Under the pieces are notes generated by a model. That model made no database searches. It was given only the letters and a program-made list of their open reading frames with translations, and was not told where the DNA came from. 64,000 bases of DNA from Adiantum capillus-veneris. Its lineage: Eukaryota > Streptophyta > Polypodiopsida > Polypodiales > Pteridaceae. The stretch covers positions 109,594,912 to 109,658,911 of the forward strand of contig CM043963.1 in assembly GCA_014529385.2 (NCBI GenBank). The letters are read 5' to 3'. The position numbers were made by a program, and so were the translations under genes. Numbering within the stretch: position 1 is the stretch's first letter; each line of letters begins with the position of its first letter. Below, piece after piece: positions 13,173-24,099 of this stretch.

Positions 13173-13841
13173 ACACACTCCTTTTCCCTACTAGTCTTTG
13201 GTCGGACTAGTGCCATACTTAGCATTTGGAATTAGATAATAATATAGCTACTCCAATTTATCTTGACTTCAATCAAACGGATTTTGTCAGGATATGGGTA
13301 TTTATACCCTAAGAATTGGATTGCCTACTCTCTAATACAAGTTACATTAGTACTAGCTTGATCCACCCAATCCAAAGGGATGGGTTGGGGCTCTCAGCTC
13401 CTAAATTGGTCAAGCATCTACAGGTTTACATATAATCCATATACTATAATCATTGACCACCCTGGAGCAAGTGTGGAATTTCAAGTTATCTTTATCTTGC
13501 AGGATCGAAGTATTGTATACTAACCAACATGACGACATAATCGACAAATTTGGAGTGACATCAACCAAAATCATGAGATATCAGATATGTAGTTTTTGTA
13601 GTACCTTACTCTCCTCCTTGGAGGACCCCTATCATACAACAATTGGGTGTTCTTAAATCTTAGTTCTGTTGAACACATTACAGATGCGTAATCTCGCATC
13701 TAAACCTTTTTAACACCGTACAAGTGATTGAGCTATAAACATGGAAATTTTTAGGAAGCATTTACTACAGTTGGTGGAGGATTGGTTCACTTGGTGGACC
13801 ATCCTCCACCAAGTGGATCGCTCCTCTGGGATGGGGGAGGG
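13173..13841. other. Spacer between duplication copies
   Basis: Unique-looking AT-rich DNA. It contains a perfect 11-bp inverted repeat, CACTTGGTGGA, at 13788-13798 and 13805-13815 around a 6-nt loop. No gene was recognised. A frame at 13453-13656 (67 codons) has no known motif. Confidence 0.5.

Positions 13842-13893
<52 letters not shown>
13842..13893. repeat. (AC)n microsatellite
   Basis: About 26 AC dinucleotides at the left edge of duplication copy 2. Confidence 0.95.
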
Positions 13894-13895
<2 letters not shown>

Positions 13896-14040
13896 ACACA
13901 CTTTTCTAGCTGACAATTTGTTGGCTAACCCTTAGCTGACTCGAAATGCTCCTTATTTGGCACAAGGTGTGTTCCGTGTTCGCAAACCCTAGAAACCATA
14001 AAGAGAATACACTTCAAAGTTTAAGTATTTTTTGGCTTAA

Positions 14041-14226
14041 TTGGATTCATGTGATAGACCAGCTGTAGCAAAGCTTTTTCTCTTCCAAGTGTGTTATCAT
14101 GCCCACTGTGAGAATCTCCAACAATTATCGACAAGTCTAATTGTAGCTCGAAACCCCTCTGGCATTACTGTGTTTGCCCACCTAATGGAACTTAATCTTT
14201 GGAATGGTAGACGAACGCTTCATTAA
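14041..14226 (+). pseudogene. Unrecognised exon-like frame, copy 2
   Basis: Open frame matching 9514-9684 (reads LFQVCYHAHCENLQQLSTS and LIVARNPSGITVFAHLMEL). The shared open frame in diverged duplicates is the only evidence for coding. Function unknown. Confidence 0.3.
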
Positions 14227-14633
14227 ACCCATGTGAAGAGACCCTTTTTTTTGGATAGTTGCTTATCTGTAAAAATTCATGATGATTACTCTCTCCTACC
14301 AACCACTTACTATTTGTGCTCACCTTTGACCGGAATTCTAATTAACCCGGGGTCCCATCGTTTTGGCTCACCACATATGCTGGTTCTGCCCTCATAACAT
14401 TTGATGTGCCTCACTACACATTGAGAAACTACTGTCGCCCATATATGCTCAACGTACCCCTGGGTTTCTTAAGCAAGGCATTCTTGATTTTTTTCTCCTC
14501 AGTCCCTCTCTCACAGACAATTTGATCCAGTATTTGTAGTATTTGTGAGTCTCGCTCATGGCCTTCCCATGTTTGGAACAACATCATTGCCCTCTGCATC
14601 GGCCCGCGCATGCATGTGGCTCTCACAGTTTGC

Positions 14634-14634
<1 letters not shown>

Positions 14635-14721
<87 letters not shown>
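14635..14721. repeat. (AC)n microsatellite
   Basis: About 43 AC dinucleotides. Confidence 0.95.
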
Positions 14722-14723
<2 letters not shown>

Positions 14724-14786
14724 CTTTGAAAGCTGGCAACAAATGGCAAACCCCCTCTGGCATCGATCTAGTTTCTTAATACACAG

Positions 14787-14787
<1 letters not shown>

Positions 14788-14855
<68 letters not shown>
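14788..14855. repeat. (AC)n microsatellite
   Basis: About 34 AC dinucleotides, followed by the GAACACACACAGAGAG lead-in to the exon-like block. Confidence 0.95.
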
Positions 14856-14857
<2 letters not shown>

Positions 14858-14871
14858 ACACACACAGAGAG

Positions 14872-14994
14872 GTTCATCTACAATTGAAGGTAGTGGAAAA
14901 TCCTACTTATGGGGAGCATTATGAACAAAGACAAGTGCTTAACCTATGCTTCGACAACGGGATTGTGCGAAAAGCTCAACATATTGGTCTTCAG
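14872..14994 (+). pseudogene. Best-preserved exon-like block (123 bp)
   Basis: The block lies between AGAG and a strong donor-like CAG|GTAGGT and reads in one open frame (VHLQLKVVENPTYGEHYEQ, then RQVLNLCFDNGIV, ending HIGLQ). Length is a multiple of three. Two older copies at 10401 and 11018 have a deletion and a Gln-to-stop change. The composition looks like real protein, but I do not recognise the family, and flanking exons were not found. Confidence 0.35.
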
Positions 14995-15325
14995 GTAGGT
15001 ACAGCGTACCTACTGAGTCCATGTGTATTTGAATGAGCATCCCTCAAAAATGTGTATTCTACAGGTAGGTGCCATGTACCTACTCAGTATTTGGGGTTTT
15101 GCATACTTTTTCTCAACACTTTGCTGATGCTGTCTGAAGAAAATTAGTAGTTATTGTTATGATTGTATCATTTAGAAATCTTGGTGTCTAATTGCTGGCT
15201 GCAATACTGAGGTAGAGTACGTGCTAATCTATTGAGGTAGATTACCCACTCAGTACAGTTACAATTTTTGATTTTCTTAAAATCGGTCATACTTTGAGCA
15301 ACATAGATGATCTGGCACGTACTCA

Positions 15326-15436
<111 letters not shown>

Positions 15437-17157
15437 TACATGATACAAATACTGGTTGTTTTCATACAATAATTCTTATGGTTAATGGTTAAGTTTTTCA
15501 TGTTGAAGTACTTTTTTCTAGGGTTGGTACGTGATGGTTGAGTATCAGCTTTTGGTTGATATGACGCATGAAGTGGAGGCCTTTCGAACATGAACAAAAA
15601 CAGGTTTTTTTAGTATCAACTTTTGGGTGATATGACACATAAAAATGCGATTCGTAAGCACACATAGACACGCGGTAAGGCCCAGGTGCAAAAAGATTTG
15701 GTTTTTCATTTTACGCTAGCTAAAGACATTTGATGCATGATGTTGAGCCTTAAACCTCATGTGAGGGTCTCGGTAGAGATGGTAGTGAGTGGAATTTTTG
15801 AAAAATCATCCGTTATACAAAGGAGATGCTGCCCAAATTTTAACCTTTTAGAGAGCTTTAATGCGAGAAGCGGTAGTGATGCAACATGCCTGCTACTTTC
15901 TTTGCTTGTTAAAAATATTTGCTGATTAGGCATTGAAACTCTAATGATATGTCAATACATGGAGTTTACAATCCCTTTTGATCGATACTTTACATTAGAT
16001 AATGTAGATAAATGTCTAATACAATGGACATGTTAAACTTCAATCAAGGTAAGTATATATTGGTGAGCTCATAACTAGAAGCTGTTTTTTGATACTCTCC
16101 TCTCTTAGAAACTATGTGGAGGTCTTGGTCGAGATGACATTGGATTGGATGTTTTTGAAAAAAAATACTCGCTTTGTTGTGGGATGAAACAACATTGGTC
16201 TATGCGGCTCTGATGACCTAGGGCTACACAATACTTGGCTGCTTTGATGCTGATTTTCGAAGAACACCAACAGTTGTAGTTTTGATACATTGAACGACAA
16301 TATTAAAATTTTCTTACATGGTTTGGGACTGCAATTTTCTTAATAGTATTTACTCTATACTGAGTAAACATAGGATTGAGTAATTGGTGGTGACAATGCT
16401 TAGTTGATGGAATGTTGGCCTTTCTCTCTATGACTCTTGACTGTGTCTCCATGGGAATGACACCATTGTTGACGATAAAGGAAATATAAAATGTTTTTTA
16501 TTGAATAGAAGCATAATTTTTGAAATTAGTATTAGTATTTTACTTTGAAAACACCCCAATGGTTTAAACAAAGGGCCTTAATCCTCATGCGAGGGTCTTA
16601 GATGAGATGGCATTTTGATTGAATTTTTTGAAAATTGATTCAAATTACAAAGGAGATGCTGTCCGATTTTTTCTAGAATTAAATGACGTTTACAATACCG
16701 TAAATATATGGCTCATTCTTTAAACTTAATATTTGATCTATGTTATGTTGCTAGTTTTTGTTTTAATTTTTGACACCAATAACAAGGGGAGGGAGTCGTT
16801 GACACCTGTCTTCCCAAGTAATACCAGTTTTGAAAGGCTTGTGTTTCTTGGATGGTGACAGGTAAGAGATTCTTTCGTTGGGATTACAACGACAACTGCA
16901 GTGATAACAGAAGATCGTCTAATATTACAACTGGATCCGTCTCTATGTAGATGCACAAAGATACAACACTAAGATATCAAATTGTAATGATCAAAGATCA
17001 AATCTTTGATCAAAATGTCTGTATTATCCATTAGATATAGAATGTTGTATCGGTGTATATGAAAAGATAATTGAGTTTTATAACATCTTGTTTTCAAATA
17101 TTTTTATTTAATACGATTGTCTAAGTATGGTTCAATTATGAAGGGAATTTCATACTT

Positions 17158-17395
<238 letters not shown>

Positions 17396-17573
17396 AATAT
17401 GTAATGTGCAACGGAAGTGAATGATGGTGTATGGCTTAGGATGAGTAACCAGTAAGTACTCAAGGTTCCTTTTACTTAGCGGAATAGAGAGACGTTCGTA
17501 CTTTAATGAGAGACTGATCAATGACCAAAACAAAGAGAGTGGCAAACTGTGAGTTCAAAGTGCATGAGAGTGC

Positions 17574-17645
<72 letters not shown>
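17574..17645. repeat. (GA)n microsatellite
   Basis: About 36 GA dinucleotides, immediately before the 580-bp repeat array. Confidence 0.95.
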
Positions 17646-17649
<4 letters not shown>

Positions 17650-18223
17650 ACTAGATGGGGTCCCAAACCCCCTCCAAGGGCCCCCCTCTCTATTGCTAGA
17701 GAGGTATTTGCTTTAGATTGCACAAAGTATGGTACAATGCTTCTATATGCTAAGGTACTTGACGACGACGATGATGTTGACGACGATGATAGTGACTGTG
17801 ACAATGACGATGATGGTGTCACCATCGGGGTCGAGATCTGTGATGCTAATGGTTGAAATCTGTATTTGCTAAGGTCTACTATTGTGGATCTATTATTGCT
17901 ACAATGCAAAGGCTGATATGCTACCACCAAGGACTGCAAGGGTTGAGAACTGCAAAAATGCTAAATGCTTAGGGATGAAAATAGAAAGTGTTGGTTGATC
18001 TCGCTAAAATCTAAAAACTCTAGGTTGTTCTTAGGGCTGCCACTGATCACTGGTTGATCTGATGTGATAGGGAGTCTACAGCGAGGTTCTACTACCAGAT
18101 GAGAGGTTCGACGAGGCTAAGGGATGATCTAAAAATGCTAGTCTTCTTGGCTAAAAATGTAGGTCTTGATGATGCAAAAATGCTAATAACTGCTTCTGGA
18201 GAAAAAGTTGGAGATGCTTGATG
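17646..18223 (+). repeat. ~580-bp tandem repeat, unit 1
   Basis: The unit carries AGAGGTATTTGCTTTAGATTG (17699), an Asp-rich (GAC/GAT)n stretch at 17760-17815, and repeated 'AAAAATGCTA' words. The same order recurs at 28966 and 29546. Element A inserted at the end of this unit. Confidence 0.75.
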
Positions 18224-18228
18224 GTGTT
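18224..18228. repeat. Probable target-site duplication of element A, left
   Basis: GTGTT before the left LTR; GTGCT after the right LTR (28893-28897). One mismatch, so moderately supported. Confidence 0.45.
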
Positions 18229-18728
18229 TGTAGAAGGCGAAGACAGTCCCAACAGGCAGAAACTATCTCCTGGAAAGCAGAACAATGGATCAGTCACACA
18301 TCAGTAATTACCATGGCAATTACTATAGTAACTTCTAGAAGGTTATAAATAGGACCCATTACATTGTAATCGGGCTTCTTGCTTCCTACTTCTGAGTTCT
18401 TTTGGCTTAGCCTTCAAGTATTTTCCCGAGCTACAATCTCTTCACCTGTAACTTCACCTTGTAATCATTACTACTGTAATCAATTGAGTTTCAATCCTTT
18501 ACACCTTGTACTGGTTGTTCTTGAACTATGAATCTGAAACTGCAAACACCTTTTCCAGTTGTCCAGTCTGTCTCTCATTTCAGTATACTATTTCAGCTCA
18601 GATAACTATTTCAATCCAGTCTCTGGTCTGTATTCTGGTTTCAGTGTGACTGAACTGACGACTTACCAGTAGCTCTAAATTCTAACACTGGAATCAGCTA
18701 TCTGAAGAGATCAGCTCCAAGGTGATCA
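18229..18728 (+). repeat. Element A 5' LTR
   Basis: Starts TGTAGAAGG and matches 28401-28892 with several differences per 100 bp. TATAAATAGGACCCATTACA at about 18345 is a good TATA box for the element promoter. The right end is set at GATCA because a primer-binding-like TGGTGGTTAGAGC follows; the last 10 bp differ between the LTRs, so the end is good to about 10 bp. Confidence 0.85.
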
Positions 18729-18741
18729 TGGTGGTTAGAGC
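18729..18741 (+). other. Possible primer-binding site of element A
   Basis: TGGTGGTTAGAGC directly after the LTR resembles the initiator-Met tRNA site TGGTATCAGAGC, with an altered middle. Weak. Confidence 0.35.
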
Positions 18742-18796
18742 TCTTTGCTCGTTGACCAAAAAACTCTTCTCCCAGTTAGAATTTTTAGCTGTAGTG

Positions 18797-20319
18797 ATGG
18801 CACCCAAAACCAGTCATGGTCGTAAACCATCACATTGCGTTGACCCTATTCCTGAGGAATCAGAACGAAACTCTGATCCTAAGAAGGACCCGGTGACTGA
18901 AACTAAGGCTCAAGAGGAGCACAATCATGATGATGAGGTGAAGGACTCTCAACACTCCAGTCAGTCCAGGGAGAAGGGCTGAGAGAGAAGAACGCAAGGC
19001 CAGGAGTTCGCGGACCACACATAGGGATAGTGGGGCCAAAGGCAGCAAGGGTAGTCGTCACATTTCCAGTAGCAAATCCAGAGAAGAGATAGAAATTGAG
19101 ACCGATGAAGAAATTGATTGGGATGCTGATACGGACCATTACAAAAAGTCCTCCAGACGGAGTCAAGTTCCGAAGGTCAGAAGAGGCAAAGAAGATGCTG
19201 ACCAGCATGATTACACCTCTTCATTGAAAATTTGTTTCCCAGTGTTCAAAGGTGGGAAGAAAGATGATTTAGATGTTCATATCCAAGATTTTGAACAATA
19301 TGCTGAGTTCAAAAATATTGATGAAGATGACTGGGGTGAATAATTTCCTCAAACACTAAAGGATGTAGCTAGGAAATGGTACTACCATTTCCCAGCTTGC
19401 CAATTCAAATCATACAACAAATTGCTCAAATCTTTTAGACTGGAATATTCAGACAACAGAGGTGATGAGGACATTCTATGTGAACTAGATAAGATAAGGC
19501 AAGGAAAATTATCAGTCAGAAGTTATGTTGACAAAATCAAGGAGCTAACAAGGCAACTGCAAGAGCCACCATCAGAAAAGAGGTTGCAAGCATTGTTTTT
19601 AAATGGGTTCCACAATAAAAAATCTTCGGGAATAGGAGGTATCTGCACCAACAAAGAAATTCAATGATTTGGTGCAGCGCACCCTAAAGCTGGAACATCA
19701 GGCAAAGAAGGAGAGGAGTCACAAGAAGAGGAGGTCCAGTAGTAGTAGTTCTTCCACTGAGAATTTTGATTCCAGTAAGACCTCCAGTAGCTTTGAAAGT
19801 AGCTTAGATGAAAAGAGCAAAGACAAGGCCAAGAACGGGTCTTGGTCTAGAAAGATTGATGAGATGGCCCGGCCGATTGCTGAAATCAGTTAGAGCAGAC
19901 AACCAGTTAGAAGAATGGAAACTTGGTGTTAGAAGTGTAAATCTAAAGATCATGTTTCCAATGAATGTCCACAGTGTACCTATTGCAAATCATATGGTCA
20001 TTTATGGAATAATTGTGGCATTCGTATTCATCACTTTAAGAAGGGAAAATATTTGTCTGTAGTAGCGTTTACCAATGCTGAACCGGTCAGAGTGGAAACA
20101 ACCAGTGTACCCCAAAAAGAGAAATCAGGTACGAGCGGTACTGGTACTGGGCGTGGTAGGTACCAGGGAGGTACGAGCCGAGGTCGGGGTCATAGTAATT
20201 TTCAAAATCAAAGTCTGAAGTGTTACACTTGTGGCAAGTATGGGCATTTTGCAACTCAATGTCCAAAAATGCCTACTATTGAGGCTATTGAGGCAAAGGC
20301 CCTAGAGCCGGCCCCATAG
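18797..20319 (+). pseudogene. gag: Element A Gag (broken)
   Basis: The likely start is the ATG at 18797 (MAPKTSHGRKPS), followed by a charged N-terminal region to 18980 and then a frame change. A retrotransposon Gag core lies at about 19220-19665 (FPVFKGGKKDDLDVHIQDF; WYYHFP; FRLEYSD; LQALFLNGF). A Ser-rich linker (19740-19810) and two zinc knuckles follow. The first, at about 19925-20000, is decayed (W/CKCKSKDHVSNECP, then CKSYGHLWNNCG). The second, at 20220-20270, is intact (CYTCGKYGHFATQCP, CX2CX4HX4C). Gag forms the particle and binds RNA. At least three frame breaks or stops (e.g. TAA at 19341). Confidence 0.8.
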
Positions 20320-21355
20320 CCAGTTCCTGTACGAGCAGTTACATGCAGCAACGGTGTGGTCATTGAGGAAATTCCAGATGAGCCGAAAAAACCAATTAGT
20401 CCTGAAAGTAACAAATGGGCTCAACAGAGAGAGGTGTGGAAGGCAAAGGGTAAAGAAAAGGTAGTTGATGAATGGCAGGAGCAGAGAGAACTGGTGGCTA
20501 AGATCACAAAAGATCTAGCCAAGAAGCTGCCAGAGCAGCCACAAAGTTCTGATGCTCGGGTCATTTAGAAGATACCAGTCCAATCTTCTAAGAAAGCACA
20601 ACTAGATCAGTTAGGGTATGGGATTCCTGCAGTTCAAGGACTGATGGAGGAATTAGGGAATGTTAAATCAGATACAGCTTCAATTGAAAATAGTGAAAGA
20701 GGCACCATAGGTACCAGAGCAGATGAATGGCATTGTGGAGATACTTTCGATTCTTCAAGTTTTGACAATAACTCTGACCAAGAGAGAGAAGAAATTCATG
20801 TCAAGATTTGTGACAAAATTCAAAAACTCATAGTTGAACTAGATGATGTTAGAAAACTTTGCCTGAAGCAGCGAAATTCATCAGACAACGAAGGAAGGCT
20901 GAAGCGAAGGCCAGAGAAGTTGACTTAGTTGTTGTCAGAGATGATGAAGTGCTGGTAATCCAGGTAGACTACAAGGTTAGGAAACACTGGGAGCCACTAT
21001 CTGGTGTCATACTGGATGGAGGAACATGAGTAAATATTCTGGGGACACACCTTCAACAAAGAATGGGTGTCACAAACTTGAAACCAGCACCCTTCAAAGT
21101 TTGAATGGCGGATCATTGAGTTGTGCAGGCAACTGGGATGATAGAGAGTATGCAGATAAGGGTGGGCAAATAAAAGTTCAAGACGAGGTTCCTAGTACTA
21201 GATGTGCAAGGCGCATATGGGATGCTACTGAGGCATCCATGGCTGCAAACAATACAAGTTGTTCACAACTATGACAATCAGACTCTGACAATACAAGGTG
21301 CCAGTAGAGCAGAATTCAGATTTAGACAAACAACACTAGGAGTTGGAAAAAGGAG
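20320..21355 (+). pseudogene. pro: Element A protease region (broken)
   Basis: A charged linker (20356-20930) leads to a retropepsin-like segment at about 20930-21310. The active-site loop reads VILDGGT followed by a stop and VNIL, where DSG/DGGS-type sequence is expected. Later parts read MLLRHPWLQTIQVVHNYD. Two TGA stops lie where Arg (CGA) is usual for this domain, which suggests CpG decay. The protease would cut the polyprotein. Inactive as read. Confidence 0.65.
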
Positions 21356-22142
21356 TTGCGACCCAAAGAGCTTTGCCAGAAGTATAAGGTGAAGAAAATT
21401 CAGAGGACGTTGGCGGCAATGAATATTTTTTCACTAGCTGAAATAGATCTCAATGCAGTATCCTTGGACAAAGATCAGGCTGAAAAGCGAAAGAATAAAT
21501 TTCTAGATCAGTTCACTAAACTAAATTTTTGGGAACGACCAGTTCAACGAACTGGAAGGCCGGAAGAACCAGTCGATTCCAGTACGCTAGCGGCTTCTGA
21601 ACAAGCACACTCTGGAGAAGTTACTAAAAATGAGAATAGCAGTTCAGAGCTGAAAGGACCGTCTTGGGATTATGCTGAGGAGTCAACCAAACGAAAGGGT
21701 GGTGGGCCTAATTGGTTTCTTCCAGATTATCAAGAAATAGAGGAATGGAATTTGGGGTCTGAGGAAAATCCTAGATTGATCAAAGTCAACAAGCATTTGA
21801 ATCCAGTAATGAAAGAGAAGGCCCGACATATGTTCCAACAGTACAAAGATGTGTTCACATGGGAACATACTGATCTCAAGGGAGTAGATCCAGAGGTATG
21901 TCAACATCGAATACCATTGAAATCAGATGCCAGACCAGTGCGGTTGCAAAGATATAGAATGAATCCCAATTATGCTAAGAAGGTCAAGGAAGAGATCGAT
22001 AACCTTCTGAAGGCTGGGTTCATTATTGAAGTGGACAGTAGTGACTGGTTATTTCCTATTGTAGTGGTGCCCAAGAAGAATGGAAAGCTTAGGGTCTGTG
22101 TGGATTATTGCAAGCTAAATTCTCAGACCATCAAGGATACCT
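21356..22142 (+). pseudogene. Element A reverse transcriptase, N-terminal part only
   Basis: The frame contains the linker signature DLKGVDPEVCQHRIPLKSD and the RT fingers sequence IVVVPKKNGKLRVCVDY, ending KLNSQTIKDTF. The next base continues directly into the far end of the RT connection (YELTKKNNKFNW), in another frame. About 200 residues are therefore missing, including the first catalytic Asp region and the YxDD box. The deletion removes catalysis, so A cannot have supplied its own RT after this event. Confidence 0.85.
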
Positions 22143-22790
22143 TTGTATGAGCTCACAAAGAAGAACAACAAGTTCAATTGGACTGCTGAATGTGAGGAGA
22201 GCTTTCAGAGTTTGAAGAATGCTATTATCAGAAAGCCAGTACTTCAACAACCGAATTGGGATGTCATTTTTCATGTACATGTAGACGCTTCAGAACTGGT
22301 GATGGGAGAAATCTTAGCTCAGCCAAAAGGGAGGATTGATTATCTAGTATATTTTGCCAGTTGGAGATTCAGTCAGGCCGAACAAGGATATACCACTACT
22401 GAAGAGAAGCCTTAGGAATGGTTTTCAGCCCTAGTAAATTTCGACACTATTTGCTGGGCAAGCTATTTCATTTTTATGTGGATCATCAAGCATTATTATT
22501 TTTGATTAACAAAGTCATTATTCAAGGTAGACTGATAAGATGGATGATGTTTCTGATGGAATTTGAGTTTCACATTTTTCATAAGCTCGGTAAAACCCAC
22601 TGTGGTGTTGATTTCCCGTCCAGGAGTATGGATGGCTACTCTGAGGCATCCTTGAGAGATGGGCCAGTGGATGCAAAACTATTTCAGATAACAGCTCAAG
22701 AAACAACTGATCTAGAGTTGTATGACGTATATCAGTTTCTTTCTAAGGGAGGATTCCTAGACAACTGGACTCAGAATTAGAAGAAGGCTT
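22143..22790 (+). pseudogene. Element A RNase H
   Basis: Begins LYELTKKNNKFNW (end of the RT connection), then HVHVDASELVMG (first catalytic Asp), YFASWRFSQAEQGYTTTEEK (catalytic Glu region, then a frameshift at about 22415), and FYVDHQALLFLIN and GKTHCGVDFPSR. RNase H removes RNA from the RNA-DNA hybrid. Key residues are visible, but the frame is broken. Confidence 0.8.
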
Positions 22791-23950
22791 TGATTATTAA
22801 GAGTTTGAAGTTCACCATCATTGGCGGATCACTTTACAGACTGGGAGTAGATGGGGTTCTTCGAAGATGTGTGCCTATGGAAGGGAGAATGCAAGTTATT
22901 TCAGAGGCACATGATAGGGATTCTGGAGGACATTTCTCCACTGATATTACTTACAAGAAGATTTTGCAGGATGGATTGTGGTGGCAAACTTTAATATAGC
23001 TGATGTTAGAAGCTTTTGTAAAACATATGATATATGCCAGAGGATAGGTAGACCCACAGCAGCAGATATGACTCCTCTAACTCCAGTCCAGCCACTGGGA
23101 GTGTTTATGAAATGGGATATGGATTTTATGGATCCATTCAAGAAAATTACTCCAAGGAAGAATAGGTGTATATTGATGGCCACTTGTTATGTCACCAAAT
23201 GGGTTGAAGTTAAGGCTCTTCCTGACACCGTGAAGTCCATTGCTATATTCTTACTTGAAAATATTATATGTCATTATGGATGTCCTGTGGAGATTTTATC
23301 TGATTAGGGAAGACACTTTATAAATGATACTATGGACATTCTAATGGAAATGCTCTCAGTAAAGAATCGGAAATCCACACCATATTATCCTAAATGCAAT
23401 GGGCAAGCAGAGAGCAGTAACAAAATTGTCAAGACCATTCTCACTAAGATTGTGTAGAAGGAGCCACACCAATGGGATTTGAAGCTCCAGATTGCTCTCT
23501 CGGCATATAGGACAACCTATAAGGTCTCCCTGGACTAACACCATTCACAATGGTGTATGGCATTGAAGCTGTCATGCCTATGGAATTTGTAATTCCCAGT
23601 CTCAGGATGGTAGTGGAATATGGATGGATTTTAATCACAATCTTAAACACAGATTGGAGGAGTTAACACAGTTGAATGAGTTAAGACAAAGAGCTATGCT
23701 GGAACAAGAAATTGTTCAGCAAAGATGGAAACACTAGCATGATAGAAGAATCAAAGTTAGAGAATTTCAAAAAGGAGATTTGGTTGTGCTCTATCAATCT
23801 AAACTGGGTCCTAAGAAACCAAACTTAAAGATAGCTTGGGTTGGTCCATATGAAGTCGGGTGTTTTCCAACGGCACAATAAGACTAAAAGATTTATCTGG
23901 TTACTGCTGCCAAGTGTGTATAATGGGGCCAAAATGAAGCTATATTATTC
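22791..23950 (+). pseudogene. Element A integrase (broken)
   Basis: The H2C2 zinc region reads EAHDRDSGGHFS...C...YDICQRIG, with a frameshift at about 22990. The catalytic core shows WDMDFMDP (Asp 1), EILSD-stop-GRHF (Asp 2; the usual Gln after Asp is now TAG) and YYPKCNGQAESSNK (Glu). A C-terminal SH3-like part reads FQKGDLVVLYQSKLGPKK and WVGPYEV (23760-23860). No chromodomain was recognised. Several stops and shifts follow 23450. Confidence 0.85.
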
Positions 23951-24099
23951 AGATGGCAAAGACACTTCCAGGAATAATGATACTGGTATTTTGGGAACTG
24001 AAGACTAGGAAAATTTAGGATCAGTTATTTTAAGCCTTTTTCATGTACAACCAGTACCAGAGCCAGTCAAAGGGTCAGAAAAGTCTCAGCACAACAAAA

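Noticed and set aside
17521-17856. Open frame with Arg-Glu repeats followed by an Asp-rich tail
   Set aside because: The first part is a (GA)n artefact; the Asp-rich part is a triplet run in the 580-bp repeat, with no conserved frame across units.
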